Of a stretch of DNA of 64,000 bases, positions 18,449 through 29,344 are shown one piece after another. The translations under genes and the position numbers were made by a program. Below the pieces are notes generated by a model, which saw nothing but the letters and a program-made list of their open reading frames with translations, was not told the DNA's origin and did not search any database. The stretch's first letter is position 1; every line of letters begins with the position of its first letter. Source of the DNA: Mycobacterium asiaticum (lineage in GTDB: Bacteria > Actinomycetota > Actinomycetes > Mycobacteriales > Mycobacteriaceae); NCBI RefSeq assembly GCF_001673315.1, contig NZ_LZLQ01000051.1, forward strand, positions 39,403 through 103,402, read 5' to 3'.

Positions 18449-19575
18449 GTGTGCGGCTGGCCGACGTCATCGAGGTGCTCGACGAGGCGTACCCGCCGCG
18501 GCTCGCCGAGTCCTGGGATTCGGTTGGGCTGGTCTGTGGGGACCCTGCCGATGTCATCGAGTCGGTAACCGTCGCCATCGACGCGACACCGGCCGTGGTC
18601 GACGAGGTACCTGAGCGCGGCTTGCTGCTTGCCCACCACCCGCTGTTGCTGCGCGGGGTCGACACGGTCGCGGCCAGCACGCCCAAAGGTGCGCTGATCC
18701 ACCGCCTGATCCGCTCCGGCCGTGCGCTGTTCACCGCGCACACCAACGCCGACTCGGCGGCTCCGGGTGTGTCTGACGCCTTGGCGACCGCGCTGGGCCT
18801 GACCGTCGAGGGCGTGCTGGAGGCGTCGCCGACCGCGGCGGACCTGGACAAATGGGTCATTTACGTGCCGCAGCAGAACGCGGATGCCGTGCGCGAAGCG
18901 GTGTTTGCGGCGGGGGCCGGACAGATCGGCGACTACTCACACTGCAGCTGGAGCGTCACCGGGATCGGTCAATTTCTGCCGCACGACGGGGCGTCTCCGG
19001 CCATCGGCAGCGTCGGCACCGTCGAACAGGTCTCTGAAGACCGGATCGAGGTGGTGGCTCCGGCACGCGCACGAGGTGCGGTGCTGGCAGCGATGCGCGC
19101 GGCGCACCCCTACGAGGAGCCGGCCTTCGACACCTTCACCATGCTGCCCCCGCCCGCCGATACGGGGCTGGGCCGCATCGCCACCCTGCCCCGCGCTGAA
19201 CGGTTCGGAGACTTCGTGTCCCGCGTCGGCGCCGCGTTGCCGCGGACATCGTGGGGTGTGCGCGCCGCCGGCGATCCCGACCTTCCGGTGTCCCGGGCAG
19301 CGGTCTGCGGCGGAGCGGGTGACTCATTGTTGGGTGCGGTAGCCGGCGCCGGTGTGCAGGCTTATGTCACGGCCGACCTGCGGCACCATCCCGCCGACGA
19401 GCATTGCCGAGCCTCCGGGGTGGCGTTGATCGACGTCGCGCATTGGGCAAGTGAATACCCGTGGTGTGAGCAAGCTGCCAGCGTGTTGCGCTCCGAATTC
19501 GGTGCGAAATTGGCGATGCGGGTATCCGAGATCCGCACCGACCCGTGGAACCTGTGCGCTGGGAACCAGAGCTGA
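18445..19575 (+). CDS. NIF3/YqfO family metal-binding protein (GTP cyclohydrolase I type 2-like)
   Basis: A 376-aa two-part NIF3 protein. Metal-ligand motifs are [11 protein letters not shown] near residue 70, [10 protein letters not shown] near 105 and the C-terminal [16 protein letters not shown]. The central ~100-residue insertion ([30 protein letters not shown]) is the PII-like domain found in long NIF3 proteins. Function is unproven; an NTP-hydrolase role or scaffold has been suggested for relatives. GTG at 18445 lies in a GTGA overlap with cobC, followed by the zinc-ribbon gene 15 bp on, so the four genes look like one operon. Confidence 0.9.
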   Translation: MSVRLADVIEVLDEAYPPRLAESWDSVGLVCGDPADVIESVTVAIDATPAVVDEVPERGLLLAHHPLLLRGVDTVAASTPKGALIHRLIRSGRALFTAHTNADSAAPGVSDALATALGLTVEGVLEASPTAADLDKWVIYVPQQNADAVREAVFAAGAGQIGDYSHCSWSVTGIGQFLPHDGASPAIGSVGTVEQVSEDRIEVVAPARARGAVLAAMRAAHPYEEPAFDTFTMLPPPADTGLGRIATLPRAERFGDFVSRVGAALPRTSWGVRAAGDPDLPVSRAAVCGGAGDSLLGAVAGAGVQAYVTADLRHHPADEHCRASGVALIDVAHWASEYPWCEQAASVLRSEFGAKLAMRVSEIRTDPWNLCAGNQS

Positions 19576-19590
19576 GAGACCTAGGAGATC

Positions 19591-20325
19591 ATGAAGGCCG
19601 AAGTGGCACAGCAACGTTCGCTACTGGAACTGGCGAAACTGGATGCTGAGCTGTCCCGGCTCGCTCACCGGGCCACCCATCTGCCCCAGCGCGAGGCGTA
19701 CGACATTGTGCAGGGTAAACACACCGCCGCCAGCGACCGGCTGGCCGCGGTGCGGATCGCCCTGGAGGATCTCGACGCCCAAGTCACCCGCTTCGAGTCC
19801 GAGATCGACGCGGTGCGCAAGCGGGAAGACCGGGACCGCGCCCTGCTCAACTCCGGGGCAACCGACGCCAAACAATTAGCGGATCTGCAGCACGAACTGG
19901 AAACCCTGCAGCGCCGCCAGGCCAGCCTGGAGGATTCCCTGCTGGAAGTGATGGAGCGGCGCGAAGAGATGCAGGCGCAGCAAGCCGTCGAATCCGGGAC
20001 CATCGATGGGCTGCAGGACGAGCTCGCCAGCGCTCAACACGACCTTGACGCGGCGCTCGCGGAGGTCGACGAGACGCGGTCAGCACAGGCGTCCCGGCGG
20101 GAAGTGTTGGCTGCGGGCCTGGATCCCGAACTTTCGGCGCTGTACGAGCGACTGCGCGCCGGTGGAGGTCCGGGCGCGGGGCCGCTGCAGGGACACCGCT
20201 GCGGTGCCTGCCGGATCGAGATCGGTCGTGGCGAGCTGGCCCGTATCCTGGCGGCCGCCGAGGACGAGGTGCAGAGGTGCCCGGAGTGCGGCGCAATCCT
20301 GTTGCGAGTCAAGGGTTCTGACTAA
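19591..20325 (+). CDS. Coiled-coil protein with C-terminal zinc ribbon (C4-type, DUF164)
   Basis: A 244-aa protein. Residues ~10-175 are almost continuous heptad helix rich in Glu, Arg and Gln (LQHELETLQRRQASLEDSLLEVMERREEM). The C-terminus carries CGACRIE and CPECG, a four-Cys zinc ribbon of the CT398-like family. It is thought to be a nucleic-acid-associated or scaffold protein. The ATG at 19591 follows AGGAG. Its TAA stop overlaps the next ATG (TAATG), coupling it to the RNase H fusion. Confidence 0.9.
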   Translation: MKAEVAQQRSLLELAKLDAELSRLAHRATHLPQREAYDIVQGKHTAASDRLAAVRIALEDLDAQVTRFESEIDAVRKREDRDRALLNSGATDAKQLADLQHELETLQRRQASLEDSLLEVMERREEMQAQQAVESGTIDGLQDELASAQHDLDAALAEVDETRSAQASRREVLAAGLDPELSALYERLRAGGGPGAGPLQGHRCGACRIEIGRGELARILAAAEDEVQRCPECGAILLRVKGSD

Positions 20326-21452
20326 TGAAGGTGGTCATCGAAGCCGACGGTGGGTCGCGCGGGAACCCCGGCCCCGCCGGGTACGGCGCGGTGGTGTGGA
20401 CCGCGGACCGCCGGACCGTACTGGCCGAATCCAAGCAGGCGATCGGGCGGGCAACCAACAACGTCGCCGAATACCGGGGACTTATCGCCGGTCTGGACGA
20501 TGCCCTGCATCTGGGAGCCACCGAGGTCTCGGTCCTGATGGACTCCAAGCTGGTCGTGGAGCAGATGGCGGGACGCTGGAAGGTCAAGCACCCCGACCTG
20601 GTCGAACTGCACACCCAGGCCCAGCGGCTGGCGTCCCAGTTCCGCCGGATCACCTATTCCTGGATTCCACGCGCGCAGAACGCATACGCCGACCGTCTGG
20701 CCAACGACGCGATGGACGCGGCGACGCAGGCGGATCGCCGGGTCGACAAGGTTTCGGTGCCCGTCACCGACGCCGCCCGAGCCGCCGCGGCGGAGCGTCC
20801 GGCCGAAACCACGACCGGCCCGGGCTGGACCGGCGCGAGCGGTACCCCGACCCGGCTGCTGTTGTTGCGGCACGGGCAGACCGAGTTGTCGGTGCAGCGC
20901 CGCTATTCGGGGCGCGGCAACCCCCCGTTGAACGAGGTCGGTTGGCGTCAGGCCGGTTTGGCGGCAAGGTATTTGACGCAGCGCCGCGGGATCGCCGCGG
21001 TGGTCTCGTCGCCGCTGCAGCGGGCCCATGACACCGCGACGACGGCGGCCAGGGCGTTGGGTCTGGACGTGACTGTCGACGAGGACCTGATCGAGACCGA
21101 CTTCGGCGCGTGGGAGGGTCTGACGTTCGCCGAGGCTGCCGCGCGCGATCCCGACCTGCACCGCCGTTGGCTGTACGACACCGGCACGCTGCCGCCGGGC
21201 GGAGAAAGCTTCGACGACGTGCTGCGGCGCGTGCGTCGCAGCCGGGACCGGATCGTCGCCGCCCACGAGGGCAAGAACGTATTGGTGGTTTCGCACGTCA
21301 CGCCGATCAAGTTGCTGCTGCGCATGGCGCTGGACGCCGGTTCGGGCATTCTGTACCGACTGCATCTTGACCTCGCGTCGCTGAGCATCGCTGAGTTCTA
21401 TTCCGACGGGGCGTCATCGGTGCGTCTGGTCAATCAGACCGGGTATCTGTAG
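20325..21452 (+). CDS. Bifunctional RNase H type I / alpha-ribazole phosphatase-type acid phosphatase
   Basis: A 375-aa fusion. Residues 1-~140 are RNase HI with the acidic residues of EADGGSRGNPGPAGYG, TNNVAEYRGL, LMDSKLVVEQM and AYADRLAND. After a linker (~145-175), residues ~180-375 are a histidine phosphatase with the catalytic RHG in LLLLRHGQTELS and a second His in VVSHVTPIKL. The family (Rv2228c) degrades RNA in RNA-DNA hybrids and hydrolyses alpha-ribazole phosphate, the last step of nucleotide-loop synthesis in cobalamin. It is last in the cobC operon. Confidence 0.95.
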   Translation: MKVVIEADGGSRGNPGPAGYGAVVWTADRRTVLAESKQAIGRATNNVAEYRGLIAGLDDALHLGATEVSVLMDSKLVVEQMAGRWKVKHPDLVELHTQAQRLASQFRRITYSWIPRAQNAYADRLANDAMDAATQADRRVDKVSVPVTDAARAAAAERPAETTTGPGWTGASGTPTRLLLLRHGQTELSVQRRYSGRGNPPLNEVGWRQAGLAARYLTQRRGIAAVVSSPLQRAHDTATTAARALGLDVTVDEDLIETDFGAWEGLTFAEAAARDPDLHRRWLYDTGTLPPGGESFDDVLRRVRRSRDRIVAAHEGKNVLVVSHVTPIKLLLRMALDAGSGILYRLHLDLASLSIAEFYSDGASSVRLVNQTGYL

Positions 21453-21499
21453 ACGCCGTTCGCTGGCTGTGGCGCCGGTCAGCAGGTACCGTGTTCGTC

Positions 21500-21925
<426 letters not shown>

Positions 21926-21935
21926 CCCGGCGCGC

Positions 21936-23474
21936 TCAGCGACGGCTGCGGCGTACCGCCTTGTTCAGCTTGCGCAGCGCGGAATCCAGTTGCTCCGCAC
22001 TGGTTTCGGCGGTCTGGCTCTCATGCTGGTAAAGCAGGCCGTAGGTGAAGGTGTCTTCGCCCGCGAGGTGCGCCGCCTGGGCCTGGCCGAGCAGATGCTC
22101 GCGGCTGACCACACTGTCTTGATGATCTCCCAGCAGGGCTTGAATGGCCTTGGCTTCCTGGGCAACCTGATTGTCCCCGGTGGCCGCTGCGGTATAGCGA
22201 AGCCGCTTGGCGCGCTTGCGGATTCGGTGCAGCGCCTCGTCAGCGTCGTCGGCTTCCGCGGGGTCGGCGGTCTGCGCTGCTTTGGCAGCCTTGCGCACCT
22301 TCCGGTAGGCCGCATCGATGGTCACCGGAGTCGATTGCTGACCTAGCGCGGGGACCGGTGGTTCGGTGACCAGCGCATCGAGGGCATCGAGCAGCCGGAA
22401 ATAGCGCTTGGATCGCATGGCGATCAACGAGCGCCGCCAACCCATCTGATAACGCCGCTTTGCCCCGTTGACCAGACGTTCCCACACCGGTCCGCGCACC
22501 AGCGCCGGGTCCATTCGAGTCAACGCGTGTTCGTAACGTTCGGCCAGCACCTCGGCATCCCGCGCCACGCCCAGCACACCGGCCAGTTCCCGCAGCTCGT
22601 CGAGAACCCATGCGCCGTCGGCCAATCCGAACGACTCCTGCGAATCCTTGAGCAGGCTGCGTAACTTACGGGTGACGACGCGCAATTGGTGCACGGAATC
22701 GTAGACGTCGCCCCGCACGGCGCGGTCCCACACCAGCATTTCCTCCACATGCTGGGCCACCGCGCGATGAATCGGGTCCGCCGGCGCCGGGGCAGCGCCG
22801 CGTTGGGGTGCGGACCCGAGCGCGCGGGCCAACTTGGAACCGTGCCCTGCGGGCGCGGCCCCGGCGTCCAGCAGGCGGTTGCTGAGCCGGTTCAACAGTT
22901 CATGGCTCGCCGCGTCGCTGGTGTCACCTTGGGCTTGACGGACCTCGAGTTCCCATTCCCGCCACTGCTGCTCGGCCGGGCCGGATTCGGAGTCATCGGA
23001 GCCCGCACCAGACCAAGCGGTGACGTGGTCGTTGCAGAACTCCGCGAGTGCCACATCCTGGCTGTCGTAGAGGACCTGAATCTCGCGCCGGGTGGTGATG
23101 CGCGCGACCGGCACCACCGGACGGTCGCGGACGATAGCCAGCACCACGTCCAGCAAGTCCTGCGGCACGGTGTCCGCTTCGTCGGACGCATCGATCGGGG
23201 CGTGGATCTCGGTGCGGGAATCCGGTCCGGCGGGCAGCTTCAGGTGCCAGCCGGCATCGGGCCCTCCGGTGCGGCGGCGCAGCGTGATCCGATTGCGCGC
23301 CAGATCCTGGTTCGGCGTGTCGAAGTAGACCGCGTCCAGCTCCTGGACCGGGGGTTTGTCGACACGGGCAACCGCCGCGATCCCTTCGAACGATGGCGAT
23401 ACGGTCGACTCGATCACATCGAACTTGCGCTCGACCTCGAGGTGGCGCGCCGTTTTTGGCGCTTTAGCAGGCAT
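21936..23474 (-). CDS. CYTH-CHAD domain protein
   Basis: A 512-aa protein. Residues ~10-200 are a CYTH (triphosphate tunnel) domain with the ExExK signature in LEVERKFDV and basic strands such as RNRITLRRRTGG and WHLKLPAG. Residues ~225-510 are a CHAD helical domain with repeated His/Arg pairs (DSVHQLRVVTRKLRSLLKDS, ALHRIRKRAKRLRYTAAA), which binds polyphosphate. The combination suggests polyphosphate binding or triphosphate hydrolysis. ATG at 23474. It lies downstream of panB on the same strand, 84 bp apart. Confidence 0.92.
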   Translation of the reverse strand: MPAKAPKTARHLEVERKFDVIESTVSPSFEGIAAVARVDKPPVQELDAVYFDTPNQDLARNRITLRRRTGGPDAGWHLKLPAGPDSRTEIHAPIDASDEADTVPQDLLDVVLAIVRDRPVVPVARITTRREIQVLYDSQDVALAEFCNDHVTAWSGAGSDDSESGPAEQQWREWELEVRQAQGDTSDAASHELLNRLSNRLLDAGAAPAGHGSKLARALGSAPQRGAAPAPADPIHRAVAQHVEEMLVWDRAVRGDVYDSVHQLRVVTRKLRSLLKDSQESFGLADGAWVLDELRELAGVLGVARDAEVLAERYEHALTRMDPALVRGPVWERLVNGAKRRYQMGWRRSLIAMRSKRYFRLLDALDALVTEPPVPALGQQSTPVTIDAAYRKVRKAAKAAQTADPAEADDADEALHRIRKRAKRLRYTAAATGDNQVAQEAKAIQALLGDHQDSVVSREHLLGQAQAAHLAGEDTFTYGLLYQHESQTAETSAEQLDSALRKLNKAVRRSRR

Positions 23475-23558
23475 TCTGTTCTCCGTGGGAGCGGGGCGGG
23501 CCCCCTCAGAGTGCCATATCCAAGTTACCTGCGTTGGGCGTGCGGTCGGCGCACCGGC

Positions 23559-24404
23559 CTAGAAGCAGTGCTCCTCGGCGGGGAACGCCCCGGTAGCTAC
23601 CTCTTCTGCGTATTGCATTGCGGCGCGGCGTAATTCGCCACCCACATCGGCGAACCTCTTGACGAACCGGGCGGTCCTTCCGCCGCTCATCCCGGCCATG
23701 TCCTGCCAGACCAGGACCTGGCCGTCGCAGTTGGGTCCGGCGCCGATACCGACCGTCGGGATGGTGAGCTTGCCGGTGATCTGGGTGGCCAGTTCAGCCG
23801 GCACCATCTCCATCACCACGGCGAACGCGCCCGCTTCGGCGACGGCGATCGCGTCGTGGATGGTCTGTTCTGCGGCATCGCCACGGCCCTGGACTTTGAA
23901 TCCGCCGAGAGTGTTGACGCTCTGCGGGGTGAAGCCGATGTGGGCCATCACCGGAATGCCGGCCGCGCTCAAGCAGGCGATCTGCTCGGCGACCCGCTCG
24001 CCTCCCTCCAGCTTGACCGCGTGCGCGCCACCTTCCTTCATGAACCGGGTGGCGGCGGCCAGCGCGGCCGTCGGCCCCGCCTCGTAACTGCCGAACGGCA
24101 GGTCGGCGACGACCAGGGCATGCGGAGCGCCCCGCACCACCCCGCGCACCAGCGGGATCAGTTCGTCGATCGAAATCGGCACCGTGGTGTCGTAGCCGTA
24201 GACGACGTTGGCGGCGGAGTCACCGATCAGCAGGACCGGAATGCCGGCGTCGTCGAACACCCGGGCCGTCGAATAGTCGTAGGCCGTGAGCATGCCCCAC
24301 TTATGGCCTTCGGCCTTCCATTTCAGCAGGTGGTGCGTGCGAATCTTGGGGCGTGCCGGGCCGCTTGCTGCAGCGCTGAAACCATAGACGTTCTCAGACA
24401 TCAT
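23559..24404 (-). CDS. panB: 3-methyl-2-oxobutanoate hydroxymethyltransferase
   Basis: A 281-aa first enzyme of pantothenate synthesis, which transfers a hydroxymethyl group from methylene-tetrahydrofolate to 2-oxoisovalerate. Visible are [17 protein letters not shown], the metal-binding [47 protein letters not shown] and MEMVPAELA. The tandem ATGs at 24404 and 24401 follow GAGGA; spacing slightly favours the second. The longer open frame upstream is not conserved. The gene is divergent from the caeA-type gene across 219 bp. Confidence 0.97.
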   Translation of the reverse strand: MMSENVYGFSAAASGPARPKIRTHHLLKWKAEGHKWGMLTAYDYSTARVFDDAGIPVLLIGDSAANVVYGYDTTVPISIDELIPLVRGVVRGAPHALVVADLPFGSYEAGPTAALAAATRFMKEGGAHAVKLEGGERVAEQIACLSAAGIPVMAHIGFTPQSVNTLGGFKVQGRGDAAEQTIHDAIAVAEAGAFAVVMEMVPAELATQITGKLTIPTVGIGAGPNCDGQVLVWQDMAGMSGGRTARFVKRFADVGGELRRAAMQYAEEVATGAFPAEEHCF

Positions 24405-24623
24405 TGTCCTCAATTGGTGGTCGGGTCGATCCTCGTGGCCCTGACGGGTCCCCGGGTTCGTCTGACCCGGCCCATTCTGCCATTTTGTCGCTGCCCATGC
24501 ATTCCTGGTCCGACGCAGCCCTGGTGATGGCGCTGGCCGCGGGGGTTGAGCCAGAAGCGGCTGGCCGGGACCCGTTGCCGGCTTGACCAGGATGGAGAAG
24601 CCTCTCTGGCACCATAGGGTGCC

Positions 24624-26183
24624 ATGTGCCTGACTCGCCGCGACAAGTTCGCGCGCATGCTGCTGATGTGGACCACGCTGTCCGCTGTGGTGATGGTTCT
24701 GGCGGGTTGTGTGCACGTGGTCGCCGGACGGGCGCGCATGGCTGAGCCCAGGCTGGGACAGCCGGTGGTGTGGACACCGTGCCGTAGCTCCAACCCGTCG
24801 GTGAAGATCCCCGGCCACGCAATGTGCGGAAAACTCGCCGTCCCCGTGGACTACAACCACCCGGACGGGGAAGTCGCGTCGCTTGCGTTGATCCGGTTTC
24901 CCGCGAGCGGGGACAAGATCGGTTCGCTGGTCATCAACCCGGGGGGCCCCGGCGAGTCCGGCCTCGAGGCCGCGCTGGGCGTTTTCCAGACACTGCCCAA
25001 GCGGGTGCACGAACGCTTCGACCTGGTGGGCTTCGATCCGCGCGGCGTAGCAGGCTCGCGACCGGCGATCTGGTGCAACTCCGACGCCGACAATGACCGG
25101 CTACGCGCCGAACCGCAGGTCGACTACAGCCAGGCGGGCGTGCAGCGCATAGAGAACGAAACCAAGCAGTTCGTCCAGCGCTGCGTCGACAAGATGGGCA
25201 AGAACTTCCTGGAGAACGTGGGCACGGTCAGCGTCGCCAAGGATCTGGACGCCATCCGCGCGGCGCTGGGTGACGCCAAACTGACCTACCTCGGCTACTC
25301 GTACGGAACCCGGATCGGCTCGGCCTACGCCGAGGCCTTCCCACAAAACGTGCGGTCGATGATCCTGGACGGCGCAGTCGATCCGAACGCCGACCCCATC
25401 GAGGCGGATCTGCGTCAGGCCAAGGGATTCCAGGACGCCTTCAACGACTATGCCGCCGACTGCGCCAAAGACACGGGCTGCCCACTGGGCAGCGACCCCA
25501 CCAAAGCTGTTGCGGCATACCACGACCTGGTCGATCCGCTGGTGGACCCGGAGAATCTCGCGGTGAGCAGACCGGCGAAGACCAAAGACCCGCGTGGCCT
25601 CAGCTACAGCGATGCCATCGTGGGCACCATCATGGCGCTGTACTCCCCAAACCTGTGGCGACACTTGACCGACGGCCTCAAGGAGCTGGCCGACGAGCAC
25701 CGTGGTGACACCATGCTTGCGCTGGCCGACATGTACATGCGGCGTGATTCGCACGGCCACTACAACAACTCGACCGATGCCCGGGTGGCGATCAATTGCG
25801 TTGACCAGCCACCGATTACCGATCGCGCCAAGGTCATCGACGAAGATCGGCGGGCCCGCGAACTGGCGCCGTTCATGAGTTACGGCAAGTTCACCGGGAA
25901 CGCACCGCTGGGCACCTGTGCGTTCTGGCCGGTGCCCCCGACCAGCCGACCGCACACCGTCTCCGCGCCGGGCCTGGCGCCCACCATCGTGGTGTCGACC
26001 ACGCACGATCCGGCCACGCCATACCAGGCCGGCGTCGACCTGGCCAACCAACTCAAGGGCTCGTTGCTCACCTTCAACGGGACCCAGCACACCGTCGTCT
26101 TCCAAGGAGACAACTGCGTCGACGACTACGTCACGGCGTATCTGATCAACGGGACGAAGCCGCCCGTCGGGGCAACCTGCTGA
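24624..26183 (+). CDS. caeA: Exported serine hydrolase/protease lipoprotein, CaeA/Hip1 (Rv2224c) type
   Basis: A 519-aa cell-envelope alpha/beta-hydrolase. In M. tuberculosis, Hip1 cleaves GroEL2 and affects envelope integrity and immune recognition. The signal peptide ends in the lipobox VLAGC (Cys 29). The oxyanion region is [13 protein letters not shown], the nucleophile Ser is in [11 protein letters not shown] near residue 226, the Asp is in [13 protein letters not shown] and the His in NGTQHTVVF. Several Cys residues likely form disulfides. It is tandem with a paralogue downstream. Confidence 0.93.
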   Translation: MCLTRRDKFARMLLMWTTLSAVVMVLAGCVHVVAGRARMAEPRLGQPVVWTPCRSSNPSVKIPGHAMCGKLAVPVDYNHPDGEVASLALIRFPASGDKIGSLVINPGGPGESGLEAALGVFQTLPKRVHERFDLVGFDPRGVAGSRPAIWCNSDADNDRLRAEPQVDYSQAGVQRIENETKQFVQRCVDKMGKNFLENVGTVSVAKDLDAIRAALGDAKLTYLGYSYGTRIGSAYAEAFPQNVRSMILDGAVDPNADPIEADLRQAKGFQDAFNDYAADCAKDTGCPLGSDPTKAVAAYHDLVDPLVDPENLAVSRPAKTKDPRGLSYSDAIVGTIMALYSPNLWRHLTDGLKELADEHRGDTMLALADMYMRRDSHGHYNNSTDARVAINCVDQPPITDRAKVIDEDRRARELAPFMSYGKFTGNAPLGTCAFWPVPPTSRPHTVSAPGLAPTIVVSTTHDPATPYQAGVDLANQLKGSLLTFNGTQHTVVFQGDNCVDDYVTAYLINGTKPPVGATC

Positions 26184-26195
26184 CACCCGCCCCCA

Positions 26196-26254
26196 CGCGA
26201 CTGTGCATTGCACGACGTTGCGTCGGCGCGTCGCGTCGCGAGATTCACGCTCGG
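26196..26254. repeat. Dispersed ~58-bp hairpin element, copy 2 (most divergent)
   Basis: It lies between the two CaeA-type genes. It aligns in the same orientation as copy 3 at 47856 (CGCGAxTGTG..., ACGACG..., CGTCG..., ATTCACGxTCGG) with substitutions in both arms. Confidence 0.6.
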
Positions 26255-26339
26255 CGGCGCACCGAGAGCTGCCGATAAGAGATCAAGGCGTAACCATTCC
26301 GCGTCCTGCGACGGATTTCGAAATGAGACGATTTCCGCC

Positions 26340-27893
26340 ATGTCGCGCCTGAGATTGGTGATCTCGGCGCTGCTGTCATTTGGACTGGTGTTCTCCGGTC
26401 AGTCGGCGGCACTACCGCGTGCCGCCGCCACGCCCGAACCCGACAGTGGGCAGACCCAGGTCCCTTTGGCACCCGCCGCGACACCGCAACAGAGTTGGGG
26501 TTCCTGCACCGGCGTCGTCAGTACCGTCGACATACCCACCGCCCAGTGCACGACGGTGTCGGTTCCCGTCGACTACGACAAACCGGCTGGGACACAAGCC
26601 AACTTGGCGGTCATCCGCGTTCCCGCGACGGGCCAGCGCATCGGATCGTTGTTGGTCAACCCGGGCGGGCCCGGCGCGTCGGCGGTCGACATGGTGGCCG
26701 GGATGGCGCCCGACCTCAGGGGCACCGACATCAACGTGCACTTCGACCTGGTGGGTTTCGATCCCAGGGGGGTGGGTCACTCGACACCGAGCCTGCGGTG
26801 CCGCTCGGACGCCGAGTTCGATGCGTACCGGCGCGACCCGATGGTGGACTACAGCCCGGGCGGAGTGGCCCACATCGAGCAGGTGTACCGCGAATTGGCT
26901 CAGCACTGCGCCGATCGGATGGGTCAGGCCTTCCTGGCCAATATCGGTACCGCGTCGGCCGCCCGCGACATGGACATGGTGCGCCAGGCGCTCGGTGACG
27001 AGCAGATCAACTACCTCGGCTACAGCTACGGCACCGAACTCGGCACCGCCTACATCGAACGCTTCGCGCCGCACGTGCGGGCAATGGTGCTCGACGGGGC
27101 CATCGACCCGACGATCGGGCCGATCCAGCAGACCATCAACCAGATGGCGGGCTTCCAGACCGCGTTCAACGACTACGCCGCGGACTGTGCCCGTTCGACG
27201 GCGTGCCCGCTGGGCACCGACCCGGCCCAATGGGTCACCCGATACCACGCGCTGATCGACCCGCTGGTGACCAAGCCGGGCAAGACATCCGATCCGCGCG
27301 GCCTCAGCTACGCCGATGCGACCACCGGCACCATCAACGCGCTCTACACACCGCAGCACTGGAAGTACCTGACCAGCGGCCTGCTCGGGCTGCAGCACGG
27401 CAGTGACGCCGGGGACCTGTTGATGCTGGCCGACGACTACAACGGCCGCGACCCGCAGGGCCACTACGACAACGGTCAGGACGCGTTCAACGCGATCCGA
27501 TGCGTCGACGCGCCGACTCCGACGGACGCGGCGTCCTGGGTCACGGCCGACCGCCGAATCCGGGAGGTGGCGCCATTCCTGAACTACGGACAGTTCACCG
27601 GGTCGGCGCCGCGTGACATCTGTGCGCTGTGGCCGGTGCCGGCCACCTCGACGCCGCACCTGGCGCCGCCGGCCCCGGCAGGCAAGGCCGTGGTGGTCTC
27701 CACCACGCACGATCCGGCCACGCCCTACCAGGCCGGGGTGGACCTGGCCCGGCAACTGGGCGCCCCGCTGATCTCCTACGACGGGACCCAGCACACCGTG
27801 GTGTTCGACGGCAACCCGTGCGTGGACGCCGTCGTGACGCGTTACTTTCTGGATTTGACGTTGCCGCAGTCGAATTTGCGGTGCCAGGCCTAA
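26340..27893 (+). CDS. Secreted serine hydrolase/protease, CaeA paralogue (Rv2223c type)
   Basis: A 517-aa paralogue of the preceding protein. The Sec signal peptide (LVISALLSFGLVFSGQSAALPRAAA) lacks a lipobox, so release after an Ala-X-Ala site is likely rather than lipidation. The triad is conserved: Ser in [11 protein letters not shown] near residue 229, Asp in [11 protein letters not shown] and His in [12 protein letters not shown] at 26340 is favoured because it begins the signal peptide; the open frame extends upstream to 26208 through the hairpin repeat. The two proteins share most blocks, which points to tandem duplication. Confidence 0.9.
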   Translation: MSRLRLVISALLSFGLVFSGQSAALPRAAATPEPDSGQTQVPLAPAATPQQSWGSCTGVVSTVDIPTAQCTTVSVPVDYDKPAGTQANLAVIRVPATGQRIGSLLVNPGGPGASAVDMVAGMAPDLRGTDINVHFDLVGFDPRGVGHSTPSLRCRSDAEFDAYRRDPMVDYSPGGVAHIEQVYRELAQHCADRMGQAFLANIGTASAARDMDMVRQALGDEQINYLGYSYGTELGTAYIERFAPHVRAMVLDGAIDPTIGPIQQTINQMAGFQTAFNDYAADCARSTACPLGTDPAQWVTRYHALIDPLVTKPGKTSDPRGLSYADATTGTINALYTPQHWKYLTSGLLGLQHGSDAGDLLMLADDYNGRDPQGHYDNGQDAFNAIRCVDAPTPTDAASWVTADRRIREVAPFLNYGQFTGSAPRDICALWPVPATSTPHLAPPAPAGKAVVVSTTHDPATPYQAGVDLARQLGAPLISYDGTQHTVVFDGNPCVDAVVTRYFLDLTLPQSNLRCQA

Positions 27894-27932
27894 ATATTCG
27901 CAAGCATTCGCAACCGGCGTGGCGTGGCATCC

Positions 27933-27964
27933 GTAACACGGATTTAACAGACCGTGCCTAGTGT
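27933..27964 (+). promoter_or_regulatory. Candidate GlnR operator and -10 element of glnA2
   Basis: GTAAC-n6-TTAAC (27933-27948) has the AC-n9-AC architecture reported for actinobacterial GlnR boxes. TAGTGT (27959-27964) is a possible -10 hexamer 6 bases before the ATG at 27971, so the transcript would be near leaderless. Confidence 0.5.
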
Positions 27965-27970
27965 GCGGGT

Positions 27971-29311
27971 ATGGATCGGCAGAAGGAATTCGTTCTCCGC
28001 ACCCTGGAAGAACGCGACATCCGCTTCGTGCGGCTTTGGTTTACCGATGTGCTCGGATTCCTCAAGTCGGTCGCCATCGCCCCGGCCGAACTCGAGGGCG
28101 CTTTCGAGGAGGGGATCGGCTTCGACGGGTCCTCGATCGAGGGCTTCGCTCGGGTCTCGGAATCCGACACCGTGGCGCACCCCGACCCGTCGACCTTCCA
28201 GGTGCTGCCCTGGGCGGACAAGTCCGGTCATTACCATTCGGCTCGCATGTTCTGCGACATCACCATGCCGGACGGCTCACCGTCGTGGGCGGACCCCCGG
28301 CACGTGCTGCGCAGGCAGCTGCAGCGGGCGAACGACCTCGGCTTCTCCTGCTACGTGCACCCCGAGATCGAATTCTTCCTCCTCAAGAACGGCCCCGACG
28401 ACGGGTCGGAGCCCACCCCGATTGACAACGCCGGCTATTTCGACCAGGCCGTCCACGAGTCCGCGTCCAAGTTCCGCCGGCACGCCATCGAGGCGCTCGA
28501 GTTCATGGGCATCTCGGTGGAGTTCAGCCACCACGAGGGCGCGCCCGGCCAGCAGGAGATCGACCTGCGTTTCGCCGATGCGCTGTCGATGGCCGACAAC
28601 GTGATGACCTTCCGCTACGTCATCAAAGAGGTCGCACTGGAAGAGGGCGTGCGGGCGACGTTCATGCCCAAGCCTTTCGGCCCGCACGCCGGTTCGGCGA
28701 TGCACACCCACATGAGCCTGTTCGAGGGAGACGTCAACGCCTTCCACAGTGACGACGACCCGCTGAAGCTGTCGGAGGTGGGCAAGTCGTTCATCGCCGG
28801 AATCCTCGAGCACGCCTCGGAAATCAGCGCGGTCACCAATCAGTGGGTCAACTCCTACAAGCGGCTCGTGCACGGCGGCGAGGCGCCCACCGCGGCGTCC
28901 TGGGGTGCGGCCAACCGCTCGGCGTTGGTGCGGGTGCCGATGTACACGCCGCACAAGACGTCGTCGCGACGGGTGGAGGTGCGCAGCCCGGACTCGGCAT
29001 GCAATCCCTACCTGACGTTCGCCGTGCTGCTGGCCGCTGGACTGCGCGGCGTGGAGAAGGGGTACGTGCTGGGCCCGCAGGCCGAGGACAACGTCTGGGA
29101 CCTGACGCCCGAGGAGCGCCGCACGATGGGCTACCGCGAGTTGCCGTCGAGTTTCGACACCGCACTGCGGGCCATGGAGTCCTCTGAGCTGGTTGCGGAG
29201 GCATTGGGGGAGCACGTGTTTGACTTCTTCCTGCGCAACAAGCGCGCCGAGTGGGCCAACTACCGCAGCCACGTCACGCCCTTTGAGCTGAAGACCTACT
29301 TGTCGCTGTAA
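27971..29311 (+). CDS. glnA2: Glutamine synthetase type I, GlnA2
   Basis: A 446-aa synthetase of the short GSI class. Seen are FTDVLGFLKSVAI, the signature GFDGSSIEGFARV, the glutamate loop HPEIEFFLL, the ATP/metal segment GSAMHTHMSLFEGD and NSYKRLVHGGEAPT. The loop around the adenylylation site of GlnA1-type enzymes reads NVWDLTPEE, with Trp where GlnA1 has Tyr, so it should not be a target of GlnE. In M. tuberculosis GlnA2 is dispensable and poorly synthetic. It heads a plus-strand run with glnE 33 bp downstream. Confidence 0.97.
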   Translation: MDRQKEFVLRTLEERDIRFVRLWFTDVLGFLKSVAIAPAELEGAFEEGIGFDGSSIEGFARVSESDTVAHPDPSTFQVLPWADKSGHYHSARMFCDITMPDGSPSWADPRHVLRRQLQRANDLGFSCYVHPEIEFFLLKNGPDDGSEPTPIDNAGYFDQAVHESASKFRRHAIEALEFMGISVEFSHHEGAPGQQEIDLRFADALSMADNVMTFRYVIKEVALEEGVRATFMPKPFGPHAGSAMHTHMSLFEGDVNAFHSDDDPLKLSEVGKSFIAGILEHASEISAVTNQWVNSYKRLVHGGEAPTAASWGAANRSALVRVPMYTPHKTSSRRVEVRSPDSACNPYLTFAVLLAAGLRGVEKGYVLGPQAEDNVWDLTPEERRTMGYRELPSSFDTALRAMESSELVAEALGEHVFDFFLRNKRAEWANYRSHVTPFELKTYLSL

Positions 29312-29344
29312 GTCGCCCCGGCACCCTTGCGCTAACGTCGATAC

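Noticed and set aside
26412..27794. 460-codon open frame opposite the second CaeA-type gene
   Set aside because: Antisense shadow with no recognisable domain.
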